Below are positions 8,096 through 15,259 of a stretch of DNA of 32,124 nucleotides, one piece after another. Source of the DNA: Bacillota bacterium (lineage in GTDB: Bacteria; Bacillota; Clostridia; Clostridiales; Caloramatoraceae); assembly GCA_023415335.1 (NCBI GenBank), contig JAEZLD010000045.1, forward strand, positions 1-32,124, given 5' to 3'. The translations under genes were made by a program, and so were the position numbers. A model generated the notes under the pieces. It made no database searches. It was not told the origin of the DNA and saw nothing but the letters and a program-made list of their open reading frames with translations. How positions within the stretch are numbered: the first letter of the stretch is position 1; each line of letters opens with the position of its first letter.

Positions 8096-9445
8096 ATGTA
8101 TCCTAAAAACGTTAATTTCCTTGCTGGCGTTCTGCCTGTTGTACAGAATGGGAAGGTAAATGACCCAATTGGCAGTCTTGAATTAAGCAGAAGGATTATT
8201 TTAAAATCCGGAAAAGTAATTGACCCTAAAAATGGTGTTAATGAGGTTAAAGATATCATAGTGTACAATGATATAATTGCTGATGTAGCAGATGATGTAA
8301 AGGCTGAAAGAGGCGATATAGTTGTAAATTGTGAAGGGCTTTTTGTCATACCCGGGCTAATTGATATGCATCTTCATCTGGGGGATCTCTTTGAGGTGAG
8401 CACTAATCCTATTTTTTGTGCTACAAAGGATGGGGTGACGCTAGGGCTTTCGCCAGGAGCAGGGAATACTTTTATGGCACCTTCACTATTGGGTGCAGAG
8501 GTTGACCGTGGTGTTCCAATCAACCTAGGTGTATACTTGGGCGCAGGCAGTGTTCTTAGCTCGCAGCTTACCCTTGAAGAACTGATTAAAATGTTTAAGG
8601 GGGAACTTGATGCAGAAATAGCAGGGACGAAAATGACAAGGAACAGCATAACTAATTCAACAGCACCCTTTACCGTTGGCATTAAGGATCACATAGGCCA
8701 CTTTATAATGTCAGATGAAAATATTGAAAAGATATTTGAGATTACTTCAAGAGTGGGACTTATATATATGAGCCATACCCAGGATCCTGAACATGCACAA
8801 CGGATGGTGGCTCTTTCCAAGGGCAGGCCCCTGCACCTTGCACACGCAACAGCTGCAGGCTGTGGAACGCATATGGGTGCAGTAGAAGGAATGAAAGTTG
8901 TTATTGATCTTTTAAATGAAAACATAACGGCAGAGTTTGTAAGTTCCATGCTTAGAGCAGGAGGAGGAAGCCGTGAAGGTCTTCAACTTCCTAAGGAAGC
9001 ACAAAAACTAGCATATGATGCCCTTGAAAGCAAAAGAGTCAACATATTAGTATCTGATGGACAGAATGATGCTACAATGAAGGGCTTCGGAGATACAAGA
9101 GATAACATTCCTGCTATTTTAGAGTTGGCAGAGATGGGAGTGCTTAGCTTAAGTGATGCAGTGGCAACAATGACATCTAATCCTGCAGAGCTTATTGCAA
9201 AACGTACCTTTAATTCATTTTGGACAGAAAGGATGGGACATTTGGGAGTTGGAGCTTTGGCAAACATTACTGTTATAGATAAGGAAGATAAGCAAGCTAC
9301 CTATACTATAGTTAACGGAAGGATAGTATCCTTTGAAGGCAGAGCTATAAGAGAAAATCAGGGATCAGGTGGCTTGGTAAGTAAATATGGAATGCTAAGA
9401 CGTACAGGTATCGGAGACCTTGCAATGTATTCTTATCAAAGATAA
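8096..9445 (+). CDS. Metal-dependent amidohydrolase (dihydroorotase/hydantoinase-like superfamily)
   Basis: This 449-residue amidohydrolase-superfamily protein has the first metal motif in VIPGLIDMHLHLGD (His92, His94), a possible carboxylated lysine (Lys197 in GIKDHIGH), His227 in YMSHTQDPEHA, His250 in PLHLAHATAAG and Asp321 in LVSDGQND. That is a plausible binuclear centre. Typical beta-sandwich segments flank the barrel (ILKSGKVIDPKNG; GALANITVIDK). About 30 extra residues precede the usual start of the fold. GGAGG lies 9 nt before the ATG. The family opens cyclic amides or deacylates N-acyl compounds, which fits the two M20 enzymes around it. The substrate is not assigned. Confidence 0.8.
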   Translation: MYPKNVNFLAGVLPVVQNGKVNDPIGSLELSRRIILKSGKVIDPKNGVNEVKDIIVYNDIIADVADDVKAERGDIVVNCEGLFVIPGLIDMHLHLGDLFEVSTNPIFCATKDGVTLGLSPGAGNTFMAPSLLGAEVDRGVPINLGVYLGAGSVLSSQLTLEELIKMFKGELDAEIAGTKMTRNSITNSTAPFTVGIKDHIGHFIMSDENIEKIFEITSRVGLIYMSHTQDPEHAQRMVALSKGRPLHLAHATAAGCGTHMGAVEGMKVVIDLLNENITAEFVSSMLRAGGGSREGLQLPKEAQKLAYDALESKRVNILVSDGQNDATMKGFGDTRDNIPAILELAEMGVLSLSDAVATMTSNPAELIAKRTFNSFWTERMGHLGVGALANITVIDKEDKQATYTIVNGRIVSFEGRAIRENQGSGGLVSKYGMLRRTGIGDLAMYSYQR

Positions 9446-9459
9446 AGGAGCTGTATAAG

Positions 9460-10626
9460 TTGGATAAGAGCATATGTGAAAAATATGTTAGTTGTTCCAG
9501 TCACTTATTAAAGAGTCTTGTTCAAATAAATACATGCCAACCTGAGGGCAATGAGAACGCTATTATAGAATATATTATGGCATGCTTTCCACAGGGAACG
9601 GATATGGTAAAAATACAACATACCTCTGAGAGAAGCTCCCTTGTTGTACGGATTCATGGATATAAGGAGACAGGGGGACTTGCATTTATAGGACATGTGG
9701 ACACGGTGGCTACCGGAGACCCATCCCTTTGGACTAATCCTCCACTAGAGGCTTATGAGGAAAATGGTGTCATTTATGGTAGGGGTACGGCAGACATGAA
9801 GGGTGGAGTAGCAGCCATGACCTGTGCTGCACTTTCACTTATTGAATCAGGAGAGAAGCCTGATAGTACCATGTATTTCTGCTATACTGCCGACGAGGAG
9901 AAAAATGGTATAGGAATACGGTCGATAATTGAAAGTGGGCTTATAAATGGAGTTTCCCAGGTGATCATTGCAGAGCCGTCTGAGGATACCATTAGCAGCT
10001 GTGAGAAGGGAGCATTATGGATACATATAGATGCAAAGGGTGTACAAGCCCATGCGTCGCGACCTGAGGTTGGGTTAAATGCAATCCAGGCACTTATTGA
10101 TTTCAAAAAGCTTTTTTTAGACAAGCTAGACACTCACACTATACACCCACTTCTGGGAAGTACAACAGCAGAGATAACAAAATTAAATGGCGGCATAATG
10201 ACAAACATAATACCAGAATATGCTGGGATGGAGATGGATATTAGGGCAATACCAGGTCATTCGAATGAACATATACTCAAGATAGCAGAGGAGGTTAAGG
10301 TTATACTCTGCGGTAGATACCCTAAACTGAAGCTTGAGCTAAAAGTGTTGAATGATAGACCATCTGTTGAGGTTGAGTCAAATGCTTCTCTTGTAAGCAA
10401 CATGAAAAGTGTTTTTAAGGAATTGGGAGTTAAGGCGCCTTCTAAAGGAACATACTTTTATACAGACATGTCACAGATTGCGCCGTCATTAAAAGTACCG
10501 TTCATAATATTAGGACCTGGAGATGATAAAAAGGCTCATTGTATAGATGAGTGTATAAAAATTTCTTCGTTGTTTTTAATTACAAAAATCTATATAAGAT
10601 ACATTGAAAAATATTGTATGGGATAA
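9460..10626 (+). CDS. Second M20-family metallopeptidase/deacylase
   Basis: This 388-residue protein starts at a TTG with AAAGGAG just upstream, 14 nt after the amidohydrolase stop. M20 ligands are GHVD (His79, Asp81), Asp112 in GTADMKGG, ADEE (Glu146/147), Glu172 in AEPSED and His360 in AHCIDE. The dimerisation domain carries His198 (GVQAHAS). It is clearly diverged from the M20 enzyme at 3885, so the pair probably acts on successive or different amide bonds rather than being a recent duplicate. It resembles ArgE/DapE-type deacylases. It is the last gene before the hairpins at 10639-10755 and is likely the end of the operon. Confidence 0.83.
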   Translation: MDKSICEKYVSCSSHLLKSLVQINTCQPEGNENAIIEYIMACFPQGTDMVKIQHTSERSSLVVRIHGYKETGGLAFIGHVDTVATGDPSLWTNPPLEAYEENGVIYGRGTADMKGGVAAMTCAALSLIESGEKPDSTMYFCYTADEEKNGIGIRSIIESGLINGVSQVIIAEPSEDTISSCEKGALWIHIDAKGVQAHASRPEVGLNAIQALIDFKKLFLDKLDTHTIHPLLGSTTAEITKLNGGIMTNIIPEYAGMEMDIRAIPGHSNEHILKIAEEVKVILCGRYPKLKLELKVLNDRPSVEVESNASLVSNMKSVFKELGVKAPSKGTYFYTDMSQIAPSLKVPFIILGPGDDKKAHCIDECIKISSLFLITKIYIRYIEKYCMG

Positions 10627-10638
10627 TGAAAAGAGGAT

Positions 10639-10671
10639 GTCTACTGATTTGTGTAAAACAAATCAGTAGAC
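10639..10671 (+). terminator. Perfect 14-bp hairpin after the catabolic operon
   Basis: GTCTACTGATTTGT (10639-10652) is exactly complementary to ACAAATCAGTAGAC (10658-10671) across a 5-nt loop. It lies 12 nt after the last M20 gene. There is no T-run after it, so it may act as an RNA-stabilising 3' hairpin or weak terminator. A small TCTCCC/GGGAGA hairpin (10672-10692) follows directly. Confidence 0.55.
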
Positions 10672-10705
10672 TCTCCCAATGAAGAAGGGAGATATCAAGT
10701 ATTTG

Positions 10706-10755
10706 ATAATTATGCAAAGGAGGGCAGCTTCTACTACCCTCCTTTGCATAATTAT
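10706..10755. terminator. Perfect 19-bp hairpin between convergent operons
   Basis: ATAATTATGCAAAGGAGGG (10706-10724) pairs without mismatch with 10737-10755 across a 12-nt loop. AT-rich outer arms around a GC core work in both directions, so it can end the + strand operon and metQ on the - strand. There is no long T-run outside the stem, but the stem ends are themselves U-rich. Confidence 0.65.
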
Positions 10756-10773
10756 TGAGTCAGAATGTGATTT

Positions 10774-11607
10774 CTAGTCCTCAAATGGTATTACTGCACC
10801 ATCGTATTTTTCATTGATGAATTTCTTTATATCATCTGACTTTAATGCCTTAACAAGTGCCTTGATTCCTTCATTGTTTTCGTTGCCTTCCTTTACAGCA
10901 ATGACATTAACATAGGTTTTAGCTGCAGTAGAGTTGGACTTCTCATAGGCTACGGCGTCCTTTGCTACTGAGAAGCCAGATTGAAGTGCATAGTTTCCGT
11001 TAAGTACTACAAAGGCAACCTCATTTATTACTCTTGGAATCTGGGCAGCCTGAAGCTCCTGGATTTTAAGGTTTTTCGGATTGCTTACTATATCGGTTAC
11101 AGTTGCTTCAAGACCAACTCCGTCCTTAAGAGTGATGAGGCCGTTGTCCTGAAGCAGAAGCAGGGCCCTGGCTTCATTTGTTGAGTCATTTGGTACGGCA
11201 ATTGTGTCTCCGTCTGCAAGGTCGCTTAGGTTCTTCTTTTTGCCAGGATATAGTCCATATGGCTCATAGTGTATGTCTCCTGCATCTACAAGATGCGTGC
11301 CGTGCTGCTCGTTAAAGTCCTTCAAGTAGGGAATATGCTGGAAGTAGTTTGCATCGAAGTCTCCGCTTTCAACTACGTTGTTTGGCTGTACATAATCATC
11401 GAATACTGTAACCTGAAGGTCCCAGCCCTGCTTTGCTAGTACAGGCTTTACCTGTTCAAGTATTTCTGCATGTGGTGTAGCAGAGGCTGCTACCTTTATT
11501 ACCTTGTCATCCTTTGAGGCTGTGCCCTTATTAGATGAGCCACAGCCGCTTAAAGCCCCTGTTGCTAATAGTGCTGCTAATACACCTGCTACAATTTTCT
11601 TTTTCAT
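10774..11607 (-). CDS. metQ: Methionine ABC transporter substrate-binding lipoprotein MetQ
   Basis: This 277-residue NlpA-family lipoprotein has a lysine-rich N-terminus, a hydrophobic stretch and the lipobox ALSGC, with the lipidated Cys near residue 22. The mature part has the typical NlpA text: KVAASATPHAEILEQVKP, VFDDYVQPNNVVESGDFDANYFQHIPYL and IAVPNDSTNEARALLLLQ. It binds methionine outside the membrane and delivers it to MetNI. AGGAGG lies 9 nt before the ATG. It is the last gene of metN-metI-metQ, 41 nt after metI. The Met-rich leader upstream of the operon supports methionine as the ligand. Confidence 0.93.
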   Translation of the reverse strand: MKKKIVAGVLAALLATGALSGCGSSNKGTASKDDKVIKVAASATPHAEILEQVKPVLAKQGWDLQVTVFDDYVQPNNVVESGDFDANYFQHIPYLKDFNEQHGTHLVDAGDIHYEPYGLYPGKKKNLSDLADGDTIAVPNDSTNEARALLLLQDNGLITLKDGVGLEATVTDIVSNPKNLKIQELQAAQIPRVINEVAFVVLNGNYALQSGFSVAKDAVAYEKSNSTAAKTYVNVIAVKEGNENNEGIKALVKALKSDDIKKFINEKYDGAVIPFED

Positions 11608-11648
11608 AATTAAAAACCTCCTATTGTTATATAAATTTTTTGACTGGC

Positions 11649-12311
11649 TTAGTTTTTTCTTTTATCAAATTTTACGGATACCCGCATTCCAAAGGTTTGT
11701 AGTATCTGTACGAGTATAACCAATAACACTACAGTTACCAGCATTATATCTGTTTGGTAGCGGTAATAGCCATATCTTATGGCTATATCCCCAAGACCGC
11801 CGCCTCCGATTACTCCTGCCATTGCGGAATATCCAAGTATAGTTCCTATGGCAATGGTCACTCCAACCAAAAGGGATGTTCTTGCCTCCACCAGAAGCAC
11901 CTTCCATATTATATCGAAGGTTCCCGCTCCCATAGACCTGGCAGCTTCAATAACTCCGGAATCAACCTCCTTAAGAGAGGATTCTACCATTCTGGCTATA
12001 AAAGGTGCAGCTGCTACTGTAAGAGGTACTATAGTGGCAGTGGAGCCATAGCTTTTTCCTACAATAAGGGTTGTAAATGGTATTAATAATATGAGCAGTA
12101 TAAGGAAAGGAACGCTTCTTAGAATGTTTACTGTTATATCTAAAGCCCTGTATACTGTACTGTTAGGACGTATACCTTCTTTATCTGTAACTGTCAGGGC
12201 AATTCCCGTCGGAAGTCCCAGTATATATCCAAACAATGTGGATATAAGCGTCATGTACAAGGTTTCACCAATTCCCTTTAAAAGCATCTGGTTAATTTCA
12301 GTCGAGAACAT
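11649..12311 (-). CDS. metI: Methionine ABC transporter permease MetI
   Basis: This 220-residue integral membrane protein has five membrane helices, as expected for MetI. It includes the coupling segment EAARSMGAGTFDIIWKVLLVEA and the family-typical GYSAMAGVIGGGGLGDIAIRYGY. It forms the homodimeric channel with MetN. Its ATG overlaps the end of metN by 14 nt, and GAGGAGGTGA inside metN is its ribosome site, so the two are probably translationally coupled. Length is normal. Confidence 0.94.
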   Translation of the reverse strand: MFSTEINQMLLKGIGETLYMTLISTLFGYILGLPTGIALTVTDKEGIRPNSTVYRALDITVNILRSVPFLILLILLIPFTTLIVGKSYGSTATIVPLTVAAAPFIARMVESSLKEVDSGVIEAARSMGAGTFDIIWKVLLVEARTSLLVGVTIAIGTILGYSAMAGVIGGGGLGDIAIRYGYYRYQTDIMLVTVVLLVILVQILQTFGMRVSVKFDKRKN

Positions 12312-13347
12312 CCCTTGTCACCTCCTCGCTTTCTATTCCCTTTGAGAGCAGGTAGTTCTGTACCTTCTCTATTAAGCCCTCCTGCTTAGGAAGCCCCAGT
12401 ATCATTTCACCTTTTGTAATTCCGCCTACGTTCTTTGTGTCGGCTCTCAGTATGTTAACAGGAACACCAAACTCTAGTATCATGTTGGCCACAACTGGCT
12501 CATAGGCTGAGCTTTGAGAGAAGACTACTCTCAGCTTCCTGCTGGCAGTTATCTGCTCCAGCTGCCTTTTTGCACCCTGCCAGGATTCGTTTTCCTTCTC
12601 CTCCTGATTTTCACCTATAATCAGGTACTTTGCTGTCTGAGTCTTGGGATGGTTGAATATGTCCTCAACCCTTCCGTTTTCAACCACGCTTCCGTTTTCC
12701 ATGATGGCTACATGATGGCAAATCTGCCTTACTACTGACATCTGATGGGTAATCAGTACGATTGTAATGCCAAGAGTTTTGTTTATCTCCTGCAACAGCT
12801 TTAGTATGGAGGCTGTAGTCTGGGGGTCAAGGGCACTGGTTGCCTCATCACAGAGGAGTATTTCCGGGTCACAGGCCAGTGCCCTGGCGATTGCCACACG
12901 TTGCTTCTGTCCTCCTGAAAGCTGGGACGGATAGCTTTTAGCCTTGTCACTGAGCCCTACAACCTCAAGAAGCTCCTCTGCCCTCTTACGGGCCTCAGGC
13001 TTTTTGACTCCCTTTAGATTCATAGGGAAGCACACGTTATCTATAACGTTTTTCTGCATGAGCAGGTTAAAGTGCTGGAATATCATTGCTATTTTGCTAC
13101 GCATTCTGCGGAGCTCCTTGTCATTCAGTTCTCCAAGCCTTTTATTCCCTATCCAAACCTCTCCGGAGGTTGGAATTTCCAAGTAATTTAAGCATCTTAC
13201 AAGGGTGCTTTTTCCGGCACCGGACATTCCTATTATTCCGTATATGTCTCCTGACTGTATAGTAAGATTGATATTTTTTACAGCTTCTACAGTATCGCCT
13301 TTGCCTTCAAAGGTTTTTGAAAGGTCCTTTACTCTAATATCACTCAT
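12298..13347 (-). CDS. metN: Methionine ABC transporter ATPase MetN
   Basis: This 349-residue ATPase has Walker A GMSGAGKST, Q-loop IFQHFNLL, signature LSGGQKQRVAIA, Walker B ILLCDEATSALD and a switch His in LITHQ. The C-terminal part (about 265-345, with VVFSQSSAYEPVVANMI and VGGITKGEMILGLP) is the NIL/ACT-like domain that senses internal methionine and trans-inhibits the importer. AAAGGAG precedes the ATG. Expression is probably set by the leader peptide and terminator just upstream (13377-13550), so this gene looks controlled twice: transcript level by attenuation and activity by the NIL domain. Confidence 0.95.
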   Translation of the reverse strand: MSDIRVKDLSKTFEGKGDTVEAVKNINLTIQSGDIYGIIGMSGAGKSTLVRCLNYLEIPTSGEVWIGNKRLGELNDKELRRMRSKIAMIFQHFNLLMQKNVIDNVCFPMNLKGVKKPEARKRAEELLEVVGLSDKAKSYPSQLSGGQKQRVAIARALACDPEILLCDEATSALDPQTTASILKLLQEINKTLGITIVLITHQMSVVRQICHHVAIMENGSVVENGRVEDIFNHPKTQTAKYLIIGENQEEKENESWQGAKRQLEQITASRKLRVVFSQSSAYEPVVANMILEFGVPVNILRADTKNVGGITKGEMILGLPKQEGLIEKVQNYLLSKGIESEEVTRDVLD

Positions 13348-13376
13348 TATGACTCCTTTCTAATGACTAAGGGCAT

Positions 13377-13403
13377 AAAAAAACAGGTACCCAAGCACCT
13401 GTT
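13377..13403 (-). terminator. Rho-independent attenuator terminator before metN
   Basis: On the - strand, AACAGGTGC and GTACCTGTT form a 9-bp stem (one G-U pair) with loop TTGG, followed by an uninterrupted T-run of seven (two within the stem). It ends about 30 nt before the metN start, after the leader peptide and before the metN ribosome site. A terminator in this place has no function other than controlling read-through into metNIQ. Confidence 0.88.
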
Positions 13404-13443
13404 ATCATCTCCATATAAACTATGAGGACATGTTTACAGACGC
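13395..13443 (-). promoter_or_regulatory. Candidate antiterminator pairing
   Basis: GCGTCTGT (- strand, 13443-13436) covers the last two sense codons and the first base of the leader stop codon. It can pair over 8 bp (two G-U) with ACAGGTGC (13402-13395), the 5' arm of the terminator. The two structures exclude each other. A ribosome at the leader stop would mask GCGTCTGT and allow the terminator. A ribosome stalled at the upstream Met codons would leave it free. Confidence 0.6.
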
Positions 13444-13550
13444 ACAGAAGCATATGCAGTTTTCATCATGGGCATGACCATCATCATTTGCATGACTGTA
13501 CTTCTGCACATCATATTGCTTATGTATATTGTCTGTAGTGAGGTTCTCAT
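13434..13550 (-). CDS. Methionine-rich leader peptide of the metNIQ operon
   Basis: This 38-codon ORF reads from ATG (13550) to TAA (13436-13434), with AAGGTGG 5 nt before the start. Ten of 38 residues are Met: positions 1, 13, 14, 20, 22, 23, 24, 26, 28 and 29, with seven in the ten codons 20-29 (MQMMMVMPMM). It is followed by a short spacer, a terminator and metN. Known leader peptides of this kind (Trp, His, Leu, Phe) carry runs of the codon whose charged tRNA they measure. By analogy this one would measure Met-tRNA supply: slow translation through the Met run favours the antiterminator and metNIQ expression. It is too short for standard gene calling. The peptide is probably not functional itself. 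Confidence 0.85.
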   Translation of the reverse strand: MRTSLQTIYISNMMCRSTVMQMMMVMPMMKTAYASVRL

Positions 13551-13610
13551 AATTGCCACCTTCTTGTATAATGTATTTCCTTATTTAAGGATGGGAGTTA
13601 TTGTTGTGTT

Positions 13611-13616
13611 ATTATA
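13611..13616 (-). promoter_or_regulatory. Probable -10 element of the metNIQ leader transcript
   Basis: TATAAT on the - strand, about 60 nt upstream of the leader ATG, is a perfect -10 box. No convincing -35 is seen at 16-18 bp. A small dyad CCTTA-TT-TAAGG (13579-13590) lies between it and the leader start. No S-box or T-box core motif is visible in this leader. Confidence 0.4.
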
Positions 13617-13754
13617 ATAGCACTAAAGGAGGGGTAAGTGGTAATTCTAATAAACTATGTCTAGTTATAGGATAAAGCTATAGCTAGATGCTTGTATGAC
13701 AAAATCTGGTGTGATTATGACAAACACTTTCTGATTTTTCAGTATTAAAAATTA

Positions 13755-13763
13755 TGGTATAAT
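13755..13763 (+). promoter_or_regulatory. Extended -10 promoter of the LytTR/GHKL operon
   Basis: TGGTATAAT is a perfect extended -10 (TG-N-TATAAT), with an AT-rich upstream stretch and no clear -35. A second TATAAT lies at 13769-13774. The predicted start near 13770 gives a 5' leader of about 120 nt that contains the tandem repeats at 13814-13853. Confidence 0.5.
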
Positions 13764-13813
13764 TTGTTTATAATGTAAGCTTACAACATATTTATTAGAG
13801 TGATACAAGCGAA

Positions 13814-13853
13814 ATTAGTGGACATTAGTGGACATTAGTGGACATTAGTGGAC
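13814..13853 (+). repeat. Four exact 10-bp tandem repeats upstream of the response regulator
   Basis: ATTAGTGGAC occurs four times head to tail without a mismatch, ending 36 nt before the regulator's ATG. The 10-bp period places every copy on the same helix face. The array is in the predicted 5' leader, so it could act as DNA (regulator binding, spacing variation by slippage) or RNA. Each unit contains GTG, but none has a ribosome site. Confidence 0.9.
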
Positions 13854-13889
13854 ATACTCAGGCTAGCTAAAATGAAATGGGGGAAGACC

Positions 13890-14588
13890 ATGAATTATCA
13901 TATAGGTGTATGTGATGACAGTGATACTTATGCTAATTACATAGAGTCTCTGGCACGGCATTGGGCCCAGTCTAAGAATGCTGCAGCCGTGGTGGATACC
14001 TTTCCTTCCGCCGAGGCCTTCTTGTTTCACTATGAGGAGGATAAAACCTATGACATACTGCTTCTGGATATAGAGATGGGGAAAACAAATGGAGTGGAGC
14101 TAGCCAAGGAAATAAGGCGTGGAAACGATTGGGTACAGATTATATTCATAACAGGGTATTCAGACTATATTGCTGAGGGCTATGAGGTCTCAGCGCTTCA
14201 TTATCTTATGAAGCCGGTAGACAAGCTAAAACTGTTTGCAGTGCTGGACCGGGCAGCAGAAAAGCTTAAGAAAAATGAAAGGAGACTGCTGCTGGAGGTG
14301 TCAGGAGATATGATGCGCATACCCATACATGAAATACGTTACATAGAGGTAAACCAAAACTATGTTACCATTCATGGAAAGGAAGACTATACCGTAAAAA
14401 GAACACTTAAGGAGCTGGAGAAGGAACTTGACGAGAACTTTTTCCGAACAGGAAGGTCCTTTATTATAAACCTTTCATATATACGTAAGGTAACGAAGAA
14501 GGAAGTATGGCTTTCTGATGGTTCGTCTATTCCCCTTCCAAGAGGAATGTACGAGCCTCTAAACAGGGCTATAATCAGCCGTACATAG
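13890..14588 (+). CDS. LytTR-family response regulator
   Basis: This 232-residue protein has an N-terminal receiver domain (acidic pair in VCDDSD, phospho-acceptor Asp60 in DILLLDIEMG, switch Lys in LMKPVDK). A C-terminal LytTR DNA-binding domain follows (about 130-232, with IRYIEVNQNYVTIH and FFRTGRSFIINLSYI). I start it at 13890, where GGGGGAAG precedes the ATG. The upstream GTG at 13848 lies in the tandem repeats without a ribosome site. The histidine kinase follows after 11 nt. LytTR regulators bind pairs of short direct repeats, so the 10-bp repeats upstream may be an autoregulatory site. Target genes could include the glycosylation operon downstream, but that is a guess. Confidence 0.9.
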   Translation: MNYHIGVCDDSDTYANYIESLARHWAQSKNAAAVVDTFPSAEAFLFHYEEDKTYDILLLDIEMGKTNGVELAKEIRRGNDWVQIIFITGYSDYIAEGYEVSALHYLMKPVDKLKLFAVLDRAAEKLKKNERRLLLEVSGDMMRIPIHEIRYIEVNQNYVTIHGKEDYTVKRTLKELEKELDENFFRTGRSFIINLSYIRKVTKKEVWLSDGSSIPLPRGMYEPLNRAIISRT

Positions 14589-14599
14589 GGAGGGTATAC

Positions 14600-15259
14600 A
14601 TGGATATTTTTTCAAAGCAGATAGATAAGAAAATAGCAGCTTACCAAAGAGAGCTTATTGAAACCCACTATGCGGAGGTTGAGAATATGTATCAGCAGAT
14701 CCGCGGCTGGAGACATGATTACAAGAATCATATACAGACTATGAAAATATATGCTGCCCAGGGGGACATGGAATCAATAAGGCGGTATTTAGATGAGCTG
14801 GACCAGGATTTATCTGCCGTGGATACGGTTATAAAGACTGGCAACAGTATGGCAGATGCAATACTTAACAGCAAGATTTCTCTGGCCAAGTCAAAGCACA
14901 TACAGGTTCAAGCAGATGCCCATATTCCGGTTGCATTAAAAACCTCAGAGCTGGATTTATGTGTAATTATTGGCAACCTGTTTGACAATGCCATAGAGGC
15001 AAGTCTGGAGCTTCCTGAGGAGCAGCGCATGATAAGGGTCTACATGGATATGAAGAACACCCAGCTTTATATGTCCTTTACCAATTTTACAGCATCAAAA
15101 AAGATGAGAAAGGAGAATGGGCGATTCCATACAACCAAGGGTGAGGACCACGGCTTTGGGCTTGTACGCATTGACACTATTATTGAACGGCTTGATGGCT
15201 ATATCAGCCGAAACAGTGAGGATGGAGCCTTTACAACAGAGATACTTCTTCCACAGTGA
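14600..15259 (+). CDS. GHKL sensor histidine kinase lacking membrane segments
   Basis: At 219 residues this is about half the usual size of LytS/AgrC/BlpH-type kinases. It begins with a helical segment, then RHDYKNHIQ with the likely phospho-acceptor His39. The N-box is NLFDNAIEAS (Asn126/Asn130) and the G-box GEDHGFGLVRI, so the catalytic machinery is complete. No transmembrane or extracellular sensor region is encoded, either here or in the 11-nt gap to the regulator gene. GGAGGGTATAC precedes the ATG. It is therefore a cytosolic kinase, perhaps sensing an internal signal or relying on a membrane partner elsewhere. The frame is open and intact, so it does not look broken. Confidence 0.87.
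   Translation: MDIFSKQIDKKIAAYQRELIETHYAEVENMYQQIRGWRHDYKNHIQTMKIYAAQGDMESIRRYLDELDQDLSAVDTVIKTGNSMADAILNSKISLAKSKHIQVQADAHIPVALKTSELDLCVIIGNLFDNAIEASLELPEEQRMIRVYMDMKNTQLYMSFTNFTASKKMRKENGRFHTTKGEDHGFGLVRIDTIIERLDGYISRNSEDGAFTTEILLPQ

Noticed and set aside
8104..8116. Second LacI-type operator (AAAACGTT) at the start of the amidohydrolase gene
   Set aside because: Only the AACGTT core is symmetric; the outer half is TTAA rather than TTTT, and it is inside coding sequence.
11754..12086. ORFs on the + strand within metI
   Set aside because: They are frame shadows of metI, which has clear family motifs on the - strand; no ribosome sites.
13437..13550. Histidine-rich reading on the + strand across the Met-rich leader
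   Set aside because: The complement of ATG runs reads as CAT (His), but there is no start codon or ribosome site, and TAG-TGA stops interrupt the frame. The - strand reading has a ribosome site, start, stop and a downstream terminator and gene.
13404..13610. S-box (SAM riboswitch) or T-box before metN
   Set aside because: No T-box AGGGTGG-ACCGCG core and no S-box core motifs are visible; the space is taken up by the leader ORF.
13814..13853. CRISPR-like repeat array
   Set aside because: The repeats are 10 bp, head to tail and without spacers, and there are no cas genes.
13848..13889. GTG start at 13848 for the LytTR regulator
   Set aside because: It lies inside the tandem repeats with no ribosome site. 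ATG 13890 has GGGGGAAG and gives the standard receiver-domain beginning.
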